This document shows positions 15,943-27,791 of a DNA stretch of 64,000 nucleotides, piece after piece. Under the pieces are notes generated by a model. The model ran no database searches. It was not told the origin of the DNA and saw nothing but the letters and a program-made list of their open reading frames with translations. Origin of the DNA: Pseudodesulfovibrio sp. (GTDB lineage Bacteria > Desulfobacterota > Desulfovibrionia > Desulfovibrionales > Desulfovibrionaceae); assembly GCA_016744135.1 (NCBI GenBank), contig JADGEX010000001.1, forward strand, positions 2,119,029-2,183,028, written 5' to 3'. Each line of letters begins with the position of its first letter. Within the stretch, counting starts at the first letter, position 1. The translations under genes were made by a program, and so were the position numbers.

Positions 15943-17103
15943 CTACATGGCTGCGAAGACCTTTTCCAAAATTCGTGCACTGTTAGGCCCACCATTCAAA
16001 TCAAGACCAAGCGGGGCGGCTTCCATGTCCAAAGCTTTCGCCATGTGTGAAGCGAGAAGGGTGGGTTCAAGGTCATCGGAAGTGATGACGCGCAGACCAC
16101 CCTTTTTCTCAATACGCCGAGCACGCATATTCTGCTCACGGTTCTGCAAGAAAGGATACATCAGCCCAAAGGTGTTAGTCGCCAACAGATTCATGGTGGT
16201 ATTGTATCCGCCAAGCGATACGGATAAACGAGCCAGTTCCAGATAGGCCAGAAATCGCTTGGTAAACCGTTTGACCGTGATGTGATCGTGTGAAGCAGCC
16301 TGTTCTTTCAATTCCTGAAAATGATCTTCGGTTGCATAAGGACCAGTGAACATAACCAGTTTATGCGGATGGGTTTCATTAAGCTTGGGGGAGGCGCCCA
16401 TGACGCCGGTGAGCATGTCATGCCCGATATGACCGCCGCCCACGGATGTGACGATAAGCGGGGTGTCCCCCAGATTCAATTCATCGGTCAGGGCCGCCGT
16501 CTGGATGGGGTCTGATTGACGCGCGACATAGCCAGTGTAATGGACTTCCGGCACGATCCCGTCCACGCCGGGAAACGTTTCGTCGAGCTTCACCAGCTTC
16601 GGATCGGAATGAACCAGTACATGATCAAAATTAGGATTCAAGTAGCCATGGACGCGCTCAACCTGCCGTTTCATGTCGTCCTTTTCCACCAAAATATCAC
16701 GCACACTACATACGGCCTTGCATTTGCCGTATTCACCCTTGCGGACCTTTTTCAGGATAGGCAACAATTCAAAACGAAATTTCTTGCGCCCAAACGGAAA
16801 CAGTTCGACCATAAAAATATCCGGCTGATATTCAGCCATGATTTCCTTGAACTGACGCAGACGACGTACCAGCACTTCATCGACTTGGGCTCCTTCCTCC
16901 AGCGGAATGAACCGGGTAAACTTAGAATCCATCATCAGGCCGGGAAGCTGAATCTGTGTCATGTTTGCAGGCGGATCGAAATCCACCTTGGCACCGCCTG
17001 TCACCAAAATGACCTCGTGGTCCTTGAGCCCCTTGACGATTTCAAGCGAACGAAACATATGCCCCACGCCAAGGACATGCTGACAATAAAAGACAATACG
17101 CAT
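15943..17103 (-). CDS. Glycosyltransferase, family 28/MurG-like (COG4671 type)
   Basis: A 386-aa GT-B fold protein. The N-terminus YCQHVLGVGHMFRSLEIVKGL is the glycine-rich acceptor loop typical of the MurG/UGT superfamily; the donor-binding half has SVGGGHIGHD (near 215) and SLGGYNTTMN (near 300), where the nucleotide sugar binds. It resembles the COG4671 group of predicted glycosyltransferases. The substrate is unknown. It starts at the base after the stop of the histidine phosphatase gene, which itself overlaps the next glycosyltransferase, so the three probably act in one pathway. Confidence 0.8.
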   Translation of the reverse strand: MRIVFYCQHVLGVGHMFRSLEIVKGLKDHEVILVTGGAKVDFDPPANMTQIQLPGLMMDSKFTRFIPLEEGAQVDEVLVRRLRQFKEIMAEYQPDIFMVELFPFGRKKFRFELLPILKKVRKGEYGKCKAVCSVRDILVEKDDMKRQVERVHGYLNPNFDHVLVHSDPKLVKLDETFPGVDGIVPEVHYTGYVARQSDPIQTAALTDELNLGDTPLIVTSVGGGHIGHDMLTGVMGASPKLNETHPHKLVMFTGPYATEDHFQELKEQAASHDHITVKRFTKRFLAYLELARLSVSLGGYNTTMNLLATNTFGLMYPFLQNREQNMRARRIEKKGGLRVITSDDLEPTLLASHMAKALDMEAAPLGLDLNGGPNSARILEKVFAAM

Positions 17104-17697
17104 TTACAGCTCCATATTGAACTGGCCGGGAGCCAACTCATTTTCCAGACATTCGATACGATGCAGTCGGTACGCTTCAAGCGGATCTGGATCGTTCGGC
17201 ATGAACTCCAAACCGGTCAAGGCATAGGCCAGACACTTGAGCACGCCGTTGTGCGTGACAACTAGGACGGACTTGTCAGGATGTTCCTCGGAAAAATCAA
17301 TAAGCGCGTCACAGGTACGCATAAGAACATCATTGCGGCTTTCGCCTTTGGGAGGGCAAAAATCAAAGCCCTTGTATTCCTGCTGTTTCACCTGCTTCCT
17401 GATCTGCTTCAAATCTTCCTTGGTCAAACCTGTCCATTCACCCCAATCCTGTTCACCGAGCCGAGTGTCTTCATGTATGGGTAACCCAAGCTTTTCATTA
17501 ATGATAGCGGCTGTTTCCTTTGCCCGTCCAAGAGAACTGGTCAGGATGCATTCAAGCCCGCCATCGGCCAAAGTTCCGGCCCATTTCCGAACCATCTCAC
17601 GGCCTTCTTCACTCAGTGAAATATCTTCTGTCCCCTGAATACGAGACTCACGATTCCAGTCGGTCACCCCGTGACGCATGCAAAAATATGTGGTCAT
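17104..17697 (-). CDS. Histidine phosphatase family protein
   Basis: A 197-aa member of the phosphoglycerate-mutase-like histidine phosphatases. The catalytic RHG motif is MRHGVTDWN near residue 8, and a second histidine is in VVTHNGVLKCLAYALTG. It lacks membrane segments. Its start overlaps the stop of the upstream glycosyltransferase gene (ATGA) and its stop abuts the next one, placing a phosphatase between two sugar transferases. It could remove a phosphate from a sugar-phosphate intermediate, as in some glycosylglycerate pathways; this is inference. Confidence 0.87.
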   Translation of the reverse strand: MTTYFCMRHGVTDWNRESRIQGTEDISLSEEGREMVRKWAGTLADGGLECILTSSLGRAKETAAIINEKLGLPIHEDTRLGEQDWGEWTGLTKEDLKQIRKQVKQQEYKGFDFCPPKGESRNDVLMRTCDALIDFSEEHPDKSVLVVTHNGVLKCLAYALTGLEFMPNDPDPLEAYRLHRIECLENELAPGQFNMEL

Positions 17698-18809
17698 TGT
17701 GTGGCTCCATTGCGCACAATATCTTCCATAATGCGCGTCATTTCTCGATAATTATTTTGTGCAGTATGTACGTCCCGAACATATGCGGCGCAGTGCGCTG
17801 CCAGTTCGTTTCGCAAAACAGGATTCAAGGCCAACTGCCTGACCCCCGCTGTGAAATCTTTATGGGTTGCATTGGTAATCAATCCGGTCTGTCCGTGTGA
17901 CACCACCATGGGCGCGCCTTCGTCGTCAGTGGCCACCACTGGAAGGCCGCACATCTGGGCTTCCAGATAGACCATACCCAAGCTTTCCTTCAACCCAGGA
18001 AAAGCAAACATGTCACCCGCACTGAAAATGGTTGCGAGTTCCAAACGATCAATCATGCCCAAAAAACGTACCCGTTCACCAAGTAATTCTTTTGCCCGTG
18101 CTTCCAATTCAGCCCGACACGGTCCGTCACCACCCACGACCAATGTGATATTCTGACCTTCGGCAATAAGCTCGGCGCAGGAATCAAACAACCAACGCAA
18201 TCCTTGTTCCTTGACGCCTGATCGCATCATGGCAACGGTCACGATGACAACAGAATCACCGGTCGACCATTTTTTTCGTAACTGAGCACCAGCCACTGTA
18301 TCCTGTTTAAGTAATCCCTTCGGAAGACCCGGCTGAATGGCGGTATATCGAGACTGCGAAAGTAATTTGGCGCAACCACGCACATCATTTTTTCGGTTGC
18401 AAAAAATATGATCAGCCCGAAGCATGGCCCGTTTGTTCAGCGTATATCCCGACCATGTCGCCAGTTTCTTTCCCCGGTTCTCGGCGTAACTCGCCTGAAC
18501 AATAAAATAGGGAATATTCAAACGATGAGTAGCGGTCGGTCCAAAAACGTCAGGAACCTTGTAATATGAGCCAAATGTCAGCCAACAATCCGCACCTCGA
18601 GCTGCACGAACCATACGGTCCACAGCCAAAAATCCACCGGGCCACAAAGCTGGCTTGCGATAAATTTCCTTAGCCGGGAAATAAGGGAGAGCAAAAACAT
18701 CATGCCCCAGTTCACGGAGGGTATCCAAAAGATCACGCGCAATTGTCACGTCGCCAGAGACAGACGGATTATCAAGCGGCTTGAACGGTGTGCACAAGGC
18801 GATCTTCAC
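17694..18809 (-). CDS. Glycosyltransferase family 4 (GT-B)
   Basis: A 371-aa cytoplasmic glycosyltransferase. The N-terminal domain has the acceptor-side pattern PLDNPSVSGDVTIARDLLDTL, and the C-terminal donor domain has FPGLKESLGMVYLEAQMCGLPVVATDDEG (about 265-295), the E-x7-E nucleotide-sugar signature of family GT4. It starts with GTG at 18809, preceded by GAGAG. It is first in a tightly overlapping set with the histidine phosphatase and the MurG-like enzyme. The acceptor could be a lipid, a glycerate or a cell-surface glycan; the sequence does not decide. Confidence 0.87.
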   Translation of the reverse strand: MKIALCTPFKPLDNPSVSGDVTIARDLLDTLRELGHDVFALPYFPAKEIYRKPALWPGGFLAVDRMVRAARGADCWLTFGSYYKVPDVFGPTATHRLNIPYFIVQASYAENRGKKLATWSGYTLNKRAMLRADHIFCNRKNDVRGCAKLLSQSRYTAIQPGLPKGLLKQDTVAGAQLRKKWSTGDSVVIVTVAMMRSGVKEQGLRWLFDSCAELIAEGQNITLVVGGDGPCRAELEARAKELLGERVRFLGMIDRLELATIFSAGDMFAFPGLKESLGMVYLEAQMCGLPVVATDDEGAPMVVSHGQTGLITNATHKDFTAGVRQLALNPVLRNELAAHCAAYVRDVHTAQNNYREMTRIMEDIVRNGATQ

Positions 18810-18876
18810 TGATAACTCTCAAGTTGTGTACTGTAAAAAAACATCAAAGCTGTCTATTCAATAATCAGCCATGAAA

Positions 18877-19701
18877 TCAATTTTTCGGTGGAACCAATGG
18901 AATTGGTTTCTTCGGCACATCCGGCAAATTTGCCAACCGGGATTCCACGACCCGACGGTTCGGATATGTGTCTACGATAGACTCCAGCAATTCTCTTGCC
19001 TTGGCATGATTCCGGTCGTTTTCATAGATATCAGCCAACAAAAAGATTGAAAGAGCACGTGTTTCTTCGGAAACGCCTTCCAAATTCAACAATGATTCAA
19101 GAGCATTTTTTGCCTGGGACCAACTGGAAATAAAGCTGTAACTTTGCGCCAATTCATACAGGCACTGTGCCTTGTCATCGGTATTTTCTGCACTATCAGC
19201 GCAATACTGCAACGTGGCCGCGACCTGACCATAATTGCCCATATCTCGATACAATCGTGCCATGCGTAACTGCGTCTGCGTTGTCTTATCAGGAAACTCT
19301 GCTGCATGAAGCAAGCATTTTTCAAATGATTCTATTGCTTTGGGTTTATTTCCAAGTACAGAATACACTTCACCAAGCTGGTACATTATTTTCCAGCCTT
19401 CTTCTTGATCATCACCAAGTTCCAGATACATCGCTTCAAGCAAAATCACTGCCCGGTCATATTCTCCTTTGACCGTCACGGCTATTTCACTCAACCGTTC
19501 CCATGCTTCCTTGCGAAAGATTCCTTGTGGTGCGGCCTGCAAATATTGTTCGTATTCCTTTTCCGCTTCGAGATAAAATCCCTTGGAATAGGATGTACGA
19601 GCTTGCTCAATGTCATCTCCCCCCGGGGTAGGCTCAGTGGAACATCCACTCGCACCCATCAGAGATACAAAAAGAAATATTATAAAAAGTAAACGCTTCA
19701 T
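18877..19701 (-). CDS. Tetratricopeptide lipoprotein
   Basis: A 274-aa protein with a lipoprotein signal (MKRLLFIIFLFVSLMGASGC; cleavage before Cys20). Four to five TPR-like helical pairs follow (for example YSKGFYLEAEKEYEQYLQ, GEVYSVLGNKPKAIESFEKC), ending in a Pro-rich tail. TPR lipoproteins usually scaffold envelope complexes, as BamD and PilF do, but length and spacing do not match either. The gene is 67 bp upstream of the GT4 gene on the same strand. The ribosome site AGGGGCGGT precedes the ATG. Confidence 0.82.
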   Translation of the reverse strand: MKRLLFIIFLFVSLMGASGCSTEPTPGGDDIEQARTSYSKGFYLEAEKEYEQYLQAAPQGIFRKEAWERLSEIAVTVKGEYDRAVILLEAMYLELGDDQEEGWKIMYQLGEVYSVLGNKPKAIESFEKCLLHAAEFPDKTTQTQLRMARLYRDMGNYGQVAATLQYCADSAENTDDKAQCLYELAQSYSFISSWSQAKNALESLLNLEGVSEETRALSIFLLADIYENDRNHAKARELLESIVDTYPNRRVVESRLANLPDVPKKPIPLVPPKN

Positions 19702-19745
19702 ACCGCCCCTTTACAACCACATAAAAAACACCCTCTCACTTTCCC

Positions 19746-19862
19746 TCAACTTTCGCGAAGCGCGACACAAAGTTATGGAAAGAAGAGGGTATGAGGGTCA
19801 GGGGAATGAAATCGATAAACCTCTCAAGATTTTTTGTTTTCATTCCCCTGCTCGCCTGCGGC
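19746..19862 (+). repeat. Inverted-repeat dispersed element, copy 2
   Basis: The CG-rich hairpin TCGCGAAGCGCGA, then ACAAAGTTATGGAAAGAAGAGGG and GGGTCAGGGG, matches the order seen at 10264. A perfect 13-bp inverted repeat (19799-19811 with 19838-19850) follows with a 26-bp loop. It lies just beyond the gyrA stop and may act as its 3' hairpin. Confidence 0.55.
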
Positions 19863-19870
19863 GTCCCCCT

Positions 19871-22318
19871 TTATGATTGTTTTTCAGTGAGTTCTTCGTC
19901 GTCATCCATGACCAGGTCGAAACCGGCCACCTTATTGTCGGCATCCATACGCACCAGGCGCACACCCTGTGTGGCGCGGCCTCGTGTCTGGCTGACTTCC
20001 GACACGGACATTCGGATAACCTTGTTCTGCGTGGTGAGCAGAATAACGTCATCGGATTCGTTAACCATGCGTGCACTGATGACCTTTCCGGTCTTGTTGG
20101 TAAGACGCATGTTCAAGATTCCCTTACCACCACGAGTCTGGCTACGATACTGATCGATTGATGTCCGCTTACCAAATCCGCCTTCGGATACCGTCAGCAG
20201 TTGATCGCGGTCAACATCACCAGTAACAACACACGCCACAACTTCATCGTTGGGCCTAAGTGCCATACCTTTGACGCCTGCGGTGGCGCGACCCATAGGC
20301 CGAGCGTCGTTGATATTGAACCGGATAGCGGAACCCTCACGGCTCGCGAGGATACAATCCACATCCCGATCCAATTCACGAACGGTCATGAGTTCGTCAT
20401 TATCACGCAAATTCACAGCCCTGATGCCGGTCGTGCGGCAATTGGCATACAACCCGATGGAGGAACGCTTGATCATGCCCTTCTTGGTCACGAACAGGAA
20501 GAACCTGTCATCATCGAATTCACGCAGCGACAAGCACGTTGCGATATGCTCATCCTTTTCCAGTGGCAGCAAGTTGTTCACATGCCCACCCTTGGCGTAA
20601 CGGCTGCCTTCAGGCACCTGATGGACCTTGATCTTGAACATCTTACCGAAGTTCGTGAACAGGACCAGATGCTGATGATTGGTAGTCAACATGAAGGTGT
20701 GGATAAAATCGCCGTCACCGGTCTGAACACCAGCAATTCCCTTACCGCCACGTCGCTGTGCCGTGTAGTTGGACAGCGGAGTACGCTTGATATAACCGCG
20801 TCTGGACAGGGTGATAACAGTCTCTTCATCAGGAATGAGATCTTCAATATCAATAGAATCGAGGTCTGCCAGGAGCAATTCGGACTTACGCGGTGTGGCG
20901 TAATTTTCCTTAATTTCGGTCAATTCGTCACGAATGACACCTTTCAAAACTTCTTCGTTATCAAGAATAGACCTGAAGTATTCAATTCTCTTCATCAGCT
21001 CGGCCAGTTCTTCAAGCAGTTTGTCCTGCTCCAAACCAGTAAGCTTCTGGAGACGCATATCCAAAATGGCCTTGGCCTGAATCTCGGACAACTCGAAGCG
21101 GTCCATAAGAGAATTACGGGCTTCTTCAGGCGATTGGGATGCGCGAATGAGTTTGACAACTTCGTCGATGTTATCAAGAGCGATGTGTAAACCTTCCAGA
21201 ATGTGGACGCGCTTTTCACACTTATCGAGATCAAACTTGGTCCGACGGATAATCACCTCACGGCGATGATCCAAAAAGTATTTGAGTACTTCTTTCAAAT
21301 TCAACAGCATGGGACGTTTACCAACAACAGCCATCATATTGATGCCGAAACTGGTTTCCAACGGGGTGAATTTGTAGAGAGAATTAATAATGATGTCGGC
21401 GATGGCACCGCGTTTCAGATCAAGGACGATACGAATACCGGTACGATCTGATTCATCACGCAGGTCGGAAACACCATCGACCTTTTTATCATGCACCAGC
21501 TGGGCAATCTTCTCGACCAGCGTGGATTTGTTGAGAGCAAAAGGGATCTCCTTGATCACGATCCGTTCTTTCTTCCCCTTATTGGCTTCTTCCTTTTCCA
21601 CAATACCACGGATTTTGATAGAACCACGACCAGTGGTGTAGGCATCAATCAATCCCTGGCCACCGAATACGGTACCGCCAGTCGGGAAATCTGGACCTTT
21701 CACAAATTCCATCATGGATTCAACAGAACAATCCGGATTGTCCAAGATATGTACACAACCGTCGATAAGCTCGCTCAAATTGTGAGGTGGAATGTTGGTT
21801 GCCATACCGACAGCAATACCAGTGGTACCGTTCAATAAGAGGTTCGGCACCTTGGTGGGCAGGACAGACGGCTCCTGCATTGTGTTGTCGTAGTTGGGAT
21901 TGAAATCAACAGTCTGCTTTTCGATGTCGCCGAGAAACTCGCCGCACAACTTGGCCATGCGAACTTCAGTATAACGCATTGCAGCCGCAGAATCGCCGTC
22001 AATGGAACCGAAGTTACCCTGACCATCCACCAGCATGTCGCGCATAGAGAAATCCTGGGCCATACGGACCAAGGCATCATATACTGCGGAGTCACCATGC
22101 GGATGGTATTTACCGATGACGTCACCGACCACACGAGCAGATTTCTTGTAAGCGCGATTGTGGTAGTTGCCGAGGTCGTGCATGGCGAATAAAATACGCC
22201 TATGCACGGGTTTTAACCCGTCACGCACATCCGGGATAGCGCGTCCTATGATGACAGAGAGGGAATACTCAAGATAACTTTTCTTGAGTTCACTTTCGAT
22301 GGTAATCGTATCACTCAT
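19871..22318 (-). CDS. gyrA: DNA gyrase subunit A
   Basis: An 815-aa type II topoisomerase subunit that cleaves and rejoins DNA while introducing negative supercoils. The catalytic tyrosine is Y116 ([10 protein letters not shown]). In the quinolone-determining region [17 protein letters not shown], the serine (S77) and aspartate (D81) equivalent to E. coli 83 and 87 are present, so it looks quinolone-sensitive. The C-terminal pinwheel contains the gyrase box QRRGGKG (near 540), which separates it from ParC. It is 16 bp downstream of gyrB in the origin cluster. Confidence 0.97.
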   Translation of the reverse strand: MSDTITIESELKKSYLEYSLSVIIGRAIPDVRDGLKPVHRRILFAMHDLGNYHNRAYKKSARVVGDVIGKYHPHGDSAVYDALVRMAQDFSMRDMLVDGQGNFGSIDGDSAAAMRYTEVRMAKLCGEFLGDIEKQTVDFNPNYDNTMQEPSVLPTKVPNLLLNGTTGIAVGMATNIPPHNLSELIDGCVHILDNPDCSVESMMEFVKGPDFPTGGTVFGGQGLIDAYTTGRGSIKIRGIVEKEEANKGKKERIVIKEIPFALNKSTLVEKIAQLVHDKKVDGVSDLRDESDRTGIRIVLDLKRGAIADIIINSLYKFTPLETSFGINMMAVVGKRPMLLNLKEVLKYFLDHRREVIIRRTKFDLDKCEKRVHILEGLHIALDNIDEVVKLIRASQSPEEARNSLMDRFELSEIQAKAILDMRLQKLTGLEQDKLLEELAELMKRIEYFRSILDNEEVLKGVIRDELTEIKENYATPRKSELLLADLDSIDIEDLIPDEETVITLSRRGYIKRTPLSNYTAQRRGGKGIAGVQTGDGDFIHTFMLTTNHQHLVLFTNFGKMFKIKVHQVPEGSRYAKGGHVNNLLPLEKDEHIATCLSLREFDDDRFFLFVTKKGMIKRSSIGLYANCRTTGIRAVNLRDNDELMTVRELDRDVDCILASREGSAIRFNINDARPMGRATAGVKGMALRPNDEVVACVVTGDVDRDQLLTVSEGGFGKRTSIDQYRSQTRGGKGILNMRLTNKTGKVISARMVNESDDVILLTTQNKVIRMSVSEVSQTRGRATQGVRLVRMDADNKVAGFDLVMDDDEELTEKQS

Positions 22319-22333
22319 TCGTTTGCCTCAAAA

Positions 22334-24730
<2,397 letters not shown>

Positions 24731-25900
24731 TTATGCGTTTTCCTCTGTGTAGTAAGTCTCTTCCTGGATCATCATGGGCATGACAATCACCTGATAGTCC
24801 TTGTCGTCCACACCGGTCAGGCCACAAGGGGCTTCAGTACCAGTCAATGTGAACTTCACGGTATCGGAATTGAAATGGTTCAGGATCTCAATGAGATTCC
24901 TGGTTGGAAAGGCGATACGCTGCATGTCGCCGTTAAATGTGGCATCAATAGATTCCCGAGCGGTCCCTGTTTCCTGTCCTTGAGCAGAGATAGTCACTTC
25001 GGACCCATCAAAAGAGAAGTAGGCGCACCGGTTGGAATCGGTGTTGAACAGGGCTACGCGAGACAAGGCATCCACCAGATCCAGTCTGTTTACTTCCAGA
25101 GTCGATACGGAATCATCACCCAACTTCGCCAGGAAGTTGTTGTAATTCGGGTACTGGTAATAAGACAACGGCAATGTAAAAGTTTCCCGTTTGTCGCCCG
25201 TACGGAAGAACAGACGCTTGTCAGAAATGGCCAACTCGATTTCATCAGCGGTCAGCCACTTTTTCAACTCAGTAAGGTATTTCTTCTGGATGAGGATACC
25301 GTCTTCGGGAAGCATGGCGTAAATATCATCGTTTACAAAGTTGAGCATGGAAAATTGATGGCCGTTCAGACCACAGACTTCAACTTTCTTCTCACCCATG
25401 ACTTCGCGCGGTGCCATATAAATACAAGCAATAGCTTCCATAGAATCTTCATCAGAAATGCAGAAGGAGATCTTGTCGATGATCTCATGTAGGAAATCAC
25501 CGGACCAGAAGACCGTTCCATTTTCAGGAAAACTGGAGAACTTCTGAAACCATTCTGGATCATTCACTGGGAATTTGTATTTTCTTGCTTTCTGTTCCAC
25601 CAGGACATTCTGATTTTCTTCGTCCGTATGGATAGTCAGTTCTCCCTGACCGCTTTTGAGTTGCTTGACCAGATCATAGAATGCACGGCCTTGAACACCG
25701 GCAAGACCTTCACCCTCCAAGGTGGCCGGATAGGAACCCATGAACTCAAGATTGGAGTCCGTGCTCATGATATTCAAATTTCCATCTTCGCATTGTAACC
25801 AGATAGTGCGAAGGAATGCGGCGCCTGTTTTGGCCGGGATAATGTTGGCCGACTTCTGGAGCCCTTCAATGATTTCATCTCTGTTCACTTTCAGAAACAT
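24731..25900 (-). CDS. dnaN: DNA polymerase III beta sliding clamp
   Basis: A 389-aa protein of three similar domains that dimerises to a ring around DNA and tethers polymerase. The N-terminus MFLKVNRDEIIEGLQKSANII, an internal LVKQLKSGQGELTIH and the C-terminal DDKDYQVIVMPMMI (ending of the protein-binding pocket) fit DnaN. The length is a little above the usual 366-375 because of a charged C-terminal tail (MIQEETYYTEENA). A good ribosome site (GGAGATATT) precedes the ATG. It is 150 bp downstream of dnaA. Confidence 0.96.
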   Translation of the reverse strand: MFLKVNRDEIIEGLQKSANIIPAKTGAAFLRTIWLQCEDGNLNIMSTDSNLEFMGSYPATLEGEGLAGVQGRAFYDLVKQLKSGQGELTIHTDEENQNVLVEQKARKYKFPVNDPEWFQKFSSFPENGTVFWSGDFLHEIIDKISFCISDEDSMEAIACIYMAPREVMGEKKVEVCGLNGHQFSMLNFVNDDIYAMLPEDGILIQKKYLTELKKWLTADEIELAISDKRLFFRTGDKRETFTLPLSYYQYPNYNNFLAKLGDDSVSTLEVNRLDLVDALSRVALFNTDSNRCAYFSFDGSEVTISAQGQETGTARESIDATFNGDMQRIAFPTRNLIEILNHFNSDTVKFTLTGTEAPCGLTGVDDKDYQVIVMPMMIQEETYYTEENA

Positions 25901-26050
25901 AAATAATATCTCCTTTATTGTGATTTATTAGGTCGGTTCCTTTGTTCCTAAGTAGTCTAACATGCGTAAATATTATGTTTTTTTACGCACACTCACTGTG
26001 TCTAATTTGGAACCTTTTTTTCGTAAAATGCTCTCAATTCACGTTTGTCA

Positions 26051-27346
26051 CTACATGCGACATTTATTCTTCAACGTTTTCAACAGTTGTTTCAATTCAA
26101 AGTCATCTTCCTGTAATTGTTCGATTTTTTTTACCGAATAAAGGACTGTCGAGTGATCTTTTCCTCCAAACGTCCTTCCTAAAGCCGGATAGGATATACT
26201 GAGCATCTGACGGCAAAGATACATGGCAACCTGACGGGCTTGAGCAATATGCTGGTGCCGTTTGGTGCCGATAAGGTCTTTGACGTGGATGTTGAAATGT
26301 TCGGAAACCACGCTGAGAATTTTTTTTGGTGTAAGATCGTCCGTGGTTTTTTCCTCGGTGTTTGCGAGGATATGTTCAAAGTCTTTTTGTGTGAGATTCT
26401 GTTTAACCAATTCCTTGAAGGCGAACAGCTTGAGCAGAATACCCTGCAAGTAGCGAAAATCAGTGAATCGCTGCGCCAAGGTCAGAATTTGATCCTTGGT
26501 AAGGGTCAAACGTTTTGCACGCGCCTGACGCTGAATATAGCCCACTCTGATTTCAAGATCAGGTTCTTTCAGAGTGACGATAAGTCCCCATCCAAGCCTG
26601 GATTGCAGGCTGTCATCAAGAAAGTCGTAACTGGTTACCTTTTCACGGCAAGCTAATACCATTTGCTTTTTATTGTCGTAAAAGTGGTTGAAAATATTAA
26701 CGAGTTCCTGTTGGAAATGAGGATGTTCCTTAATTTTCTGAAAGTCATCAATGAACAGGAAATCATATTCGAATAGATAATTTCTGGCTTTGAACGGGTC
26801 ACCTTTGAATCGTATCGAGTACAGTGAATTTAGTTCATCCATGGATCCCATGAAGACTGTGGAATAATCAGTTTTTTTACTGATTTCATTTCCTACGGAT
26901 TTGAGCAGGTGTGTTTTACCCGAACCACCTGGACCGCAGATAATGAACGGATTGAACAATGATCCGGTCTGCTTGGAAACTTCTTTGGCCGAAGCGATGG
27001 GAAAGTAGTTTTTCTTGTTGATCAGAAAGGTGTCAAAGGTAAATTCCTGACCAAACGGGAAGTCGATGCGTTTAACGACATCGGCAACCTGTACACCTTT
27101 AGGCTTGTCGGATGACTCACTGTCCCTGTAACTGACGAGATAGCCGTTTCCAAAGAACAGGTTGAGCTGGGCTTCAAACTTGTCTTGAATGTCAGTTTCG
27201 AACCATTTAGCAAAAAAAGTATGAGGAAATCCCACAGTCAGTCTTTTGTTTTCCTCTGAATACTCAAATTCAAGAGGATCAAACCAACGCTTGAGATCAT
27301 CATCCGAGCATGTTTGAAGGAGATGTTGACGAAGTGGCTCTTTCAC
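26051..27346 (-). CDS. dnaA: Chromosomal replication initiator DnaA
   Basis: A 431-aa initiator, somewhat shorter than the E. coli protein. Domain I is about 1-80 with a short linker. The AAA+ core has Walker A GPGGSGKTHL (138-147) and Walker B FLFIDDF (197-202). Domain IV (about 340-431) carries the DNA-binding signature GGKDHSTVLYSVKKI; the family consensus is GGRDHTTV, so Lys and Ser replace Arg and Thr. The start is GTG at 27346. It is first in the dnaA-dnaN-gyrB-gyrA order, transcribed away from the AT-rich region at 27347-27791. The altered signature could go with a slightly different DnaA box. Confidence 0.95.
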   Translation of the reverse strand: MKEPLRQHLLQTCSDDDLKRWFDPLEFEYSEENKRLTVGFPHTFFAKWFETDIQDKFEAQLNLFFGNGYLVSYRDSESSDKPKGVQVADVVKRIDFPFGQEFTFDTFLINKKNYFPIASAKEVSKQTGSLFNPFIICGPGGSGKTHLLKSVGNEISKKTDYSTVFMGSMDELNSLYSIRFKGDPFKARNYLFEYDFLFIDDFQKIKEHPHFQQELVNIFNHFYDNKKQMVLACREKVTSYDFLDDSLQSRLGWGLIVTLKEPDLEIRVGYIQRQARAKRLTLTKDQILTLAQRFTDFRYLQGILLKLFAFKELVKQNLTQKDFEHILANTEEKTTDDLTPKKILSVVSEHFNIHVKDLIGTKRHQHIAQARQVAMYLCRQMLSISYPALGRTFGGKDHSTVLYSVKKIEQLQEDDFELKQLLKTLKNKCRM

Positions 27347-27791
27347 TGTGTGGTCTTTTTGTTAAGTGTCTATTTTTATACGTTGAAATTATTATTCGAT
27401 GGAATTTTAAATGAGAGTCTAAAAAAAACCTCGAAATTTCTTAGGATCTATACATTATAATATAGCTAAAGCCAAGCTTTTCAGCCCGTATTAAGGGGAA
27501 AAACAGGCTGTTTTCCCCCACTTTTCCGTCCAATGTGTCTTACTTGTTGAAAACATGGTTTTCCCATGGTGTATCCTGTTTTATTTCCCACCAAAAAGAG
27601 TAATTTTTTATGTTGTGAAAAATACAGATCAACAACGGTGTTTTCCTTCGGGCAAAATTCGATTACAAGTGGTGAACCAATAACCATGATTCTCCCTGCG
27701 ACAAATGTCGTCGAGATATAAAGTTCAGGAGGGGGGGCAGGGGTGTAATTCCAATCCACAGTGGTTCCCTGGCCACCGGAGGCAATGACAT
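27347..27791. other. Candidate chromosomal origin (oriC) region
   Basis: A 445-bp gene-free stretch between leftward dnaA and a rightward gene. Its dnaA-proximal part (27361-27475) is very AT-rich, with a TATAATATAG block, fitting an unwinding element. The middle (27494-27660) has repeated TTTTCC-type words on both strands, including an inverted pair around GGGGAAAAACAG/CTGTTTTCCCC and later CACTTTTCCGT, GGTTTTCCCAT and GTGTTTTCCTT. No perfect TTATCCACA box is seen. The call rests on position next to dnaA, composition and repeated words; it has not been tested by skew or binding. Confidence 0.6.
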
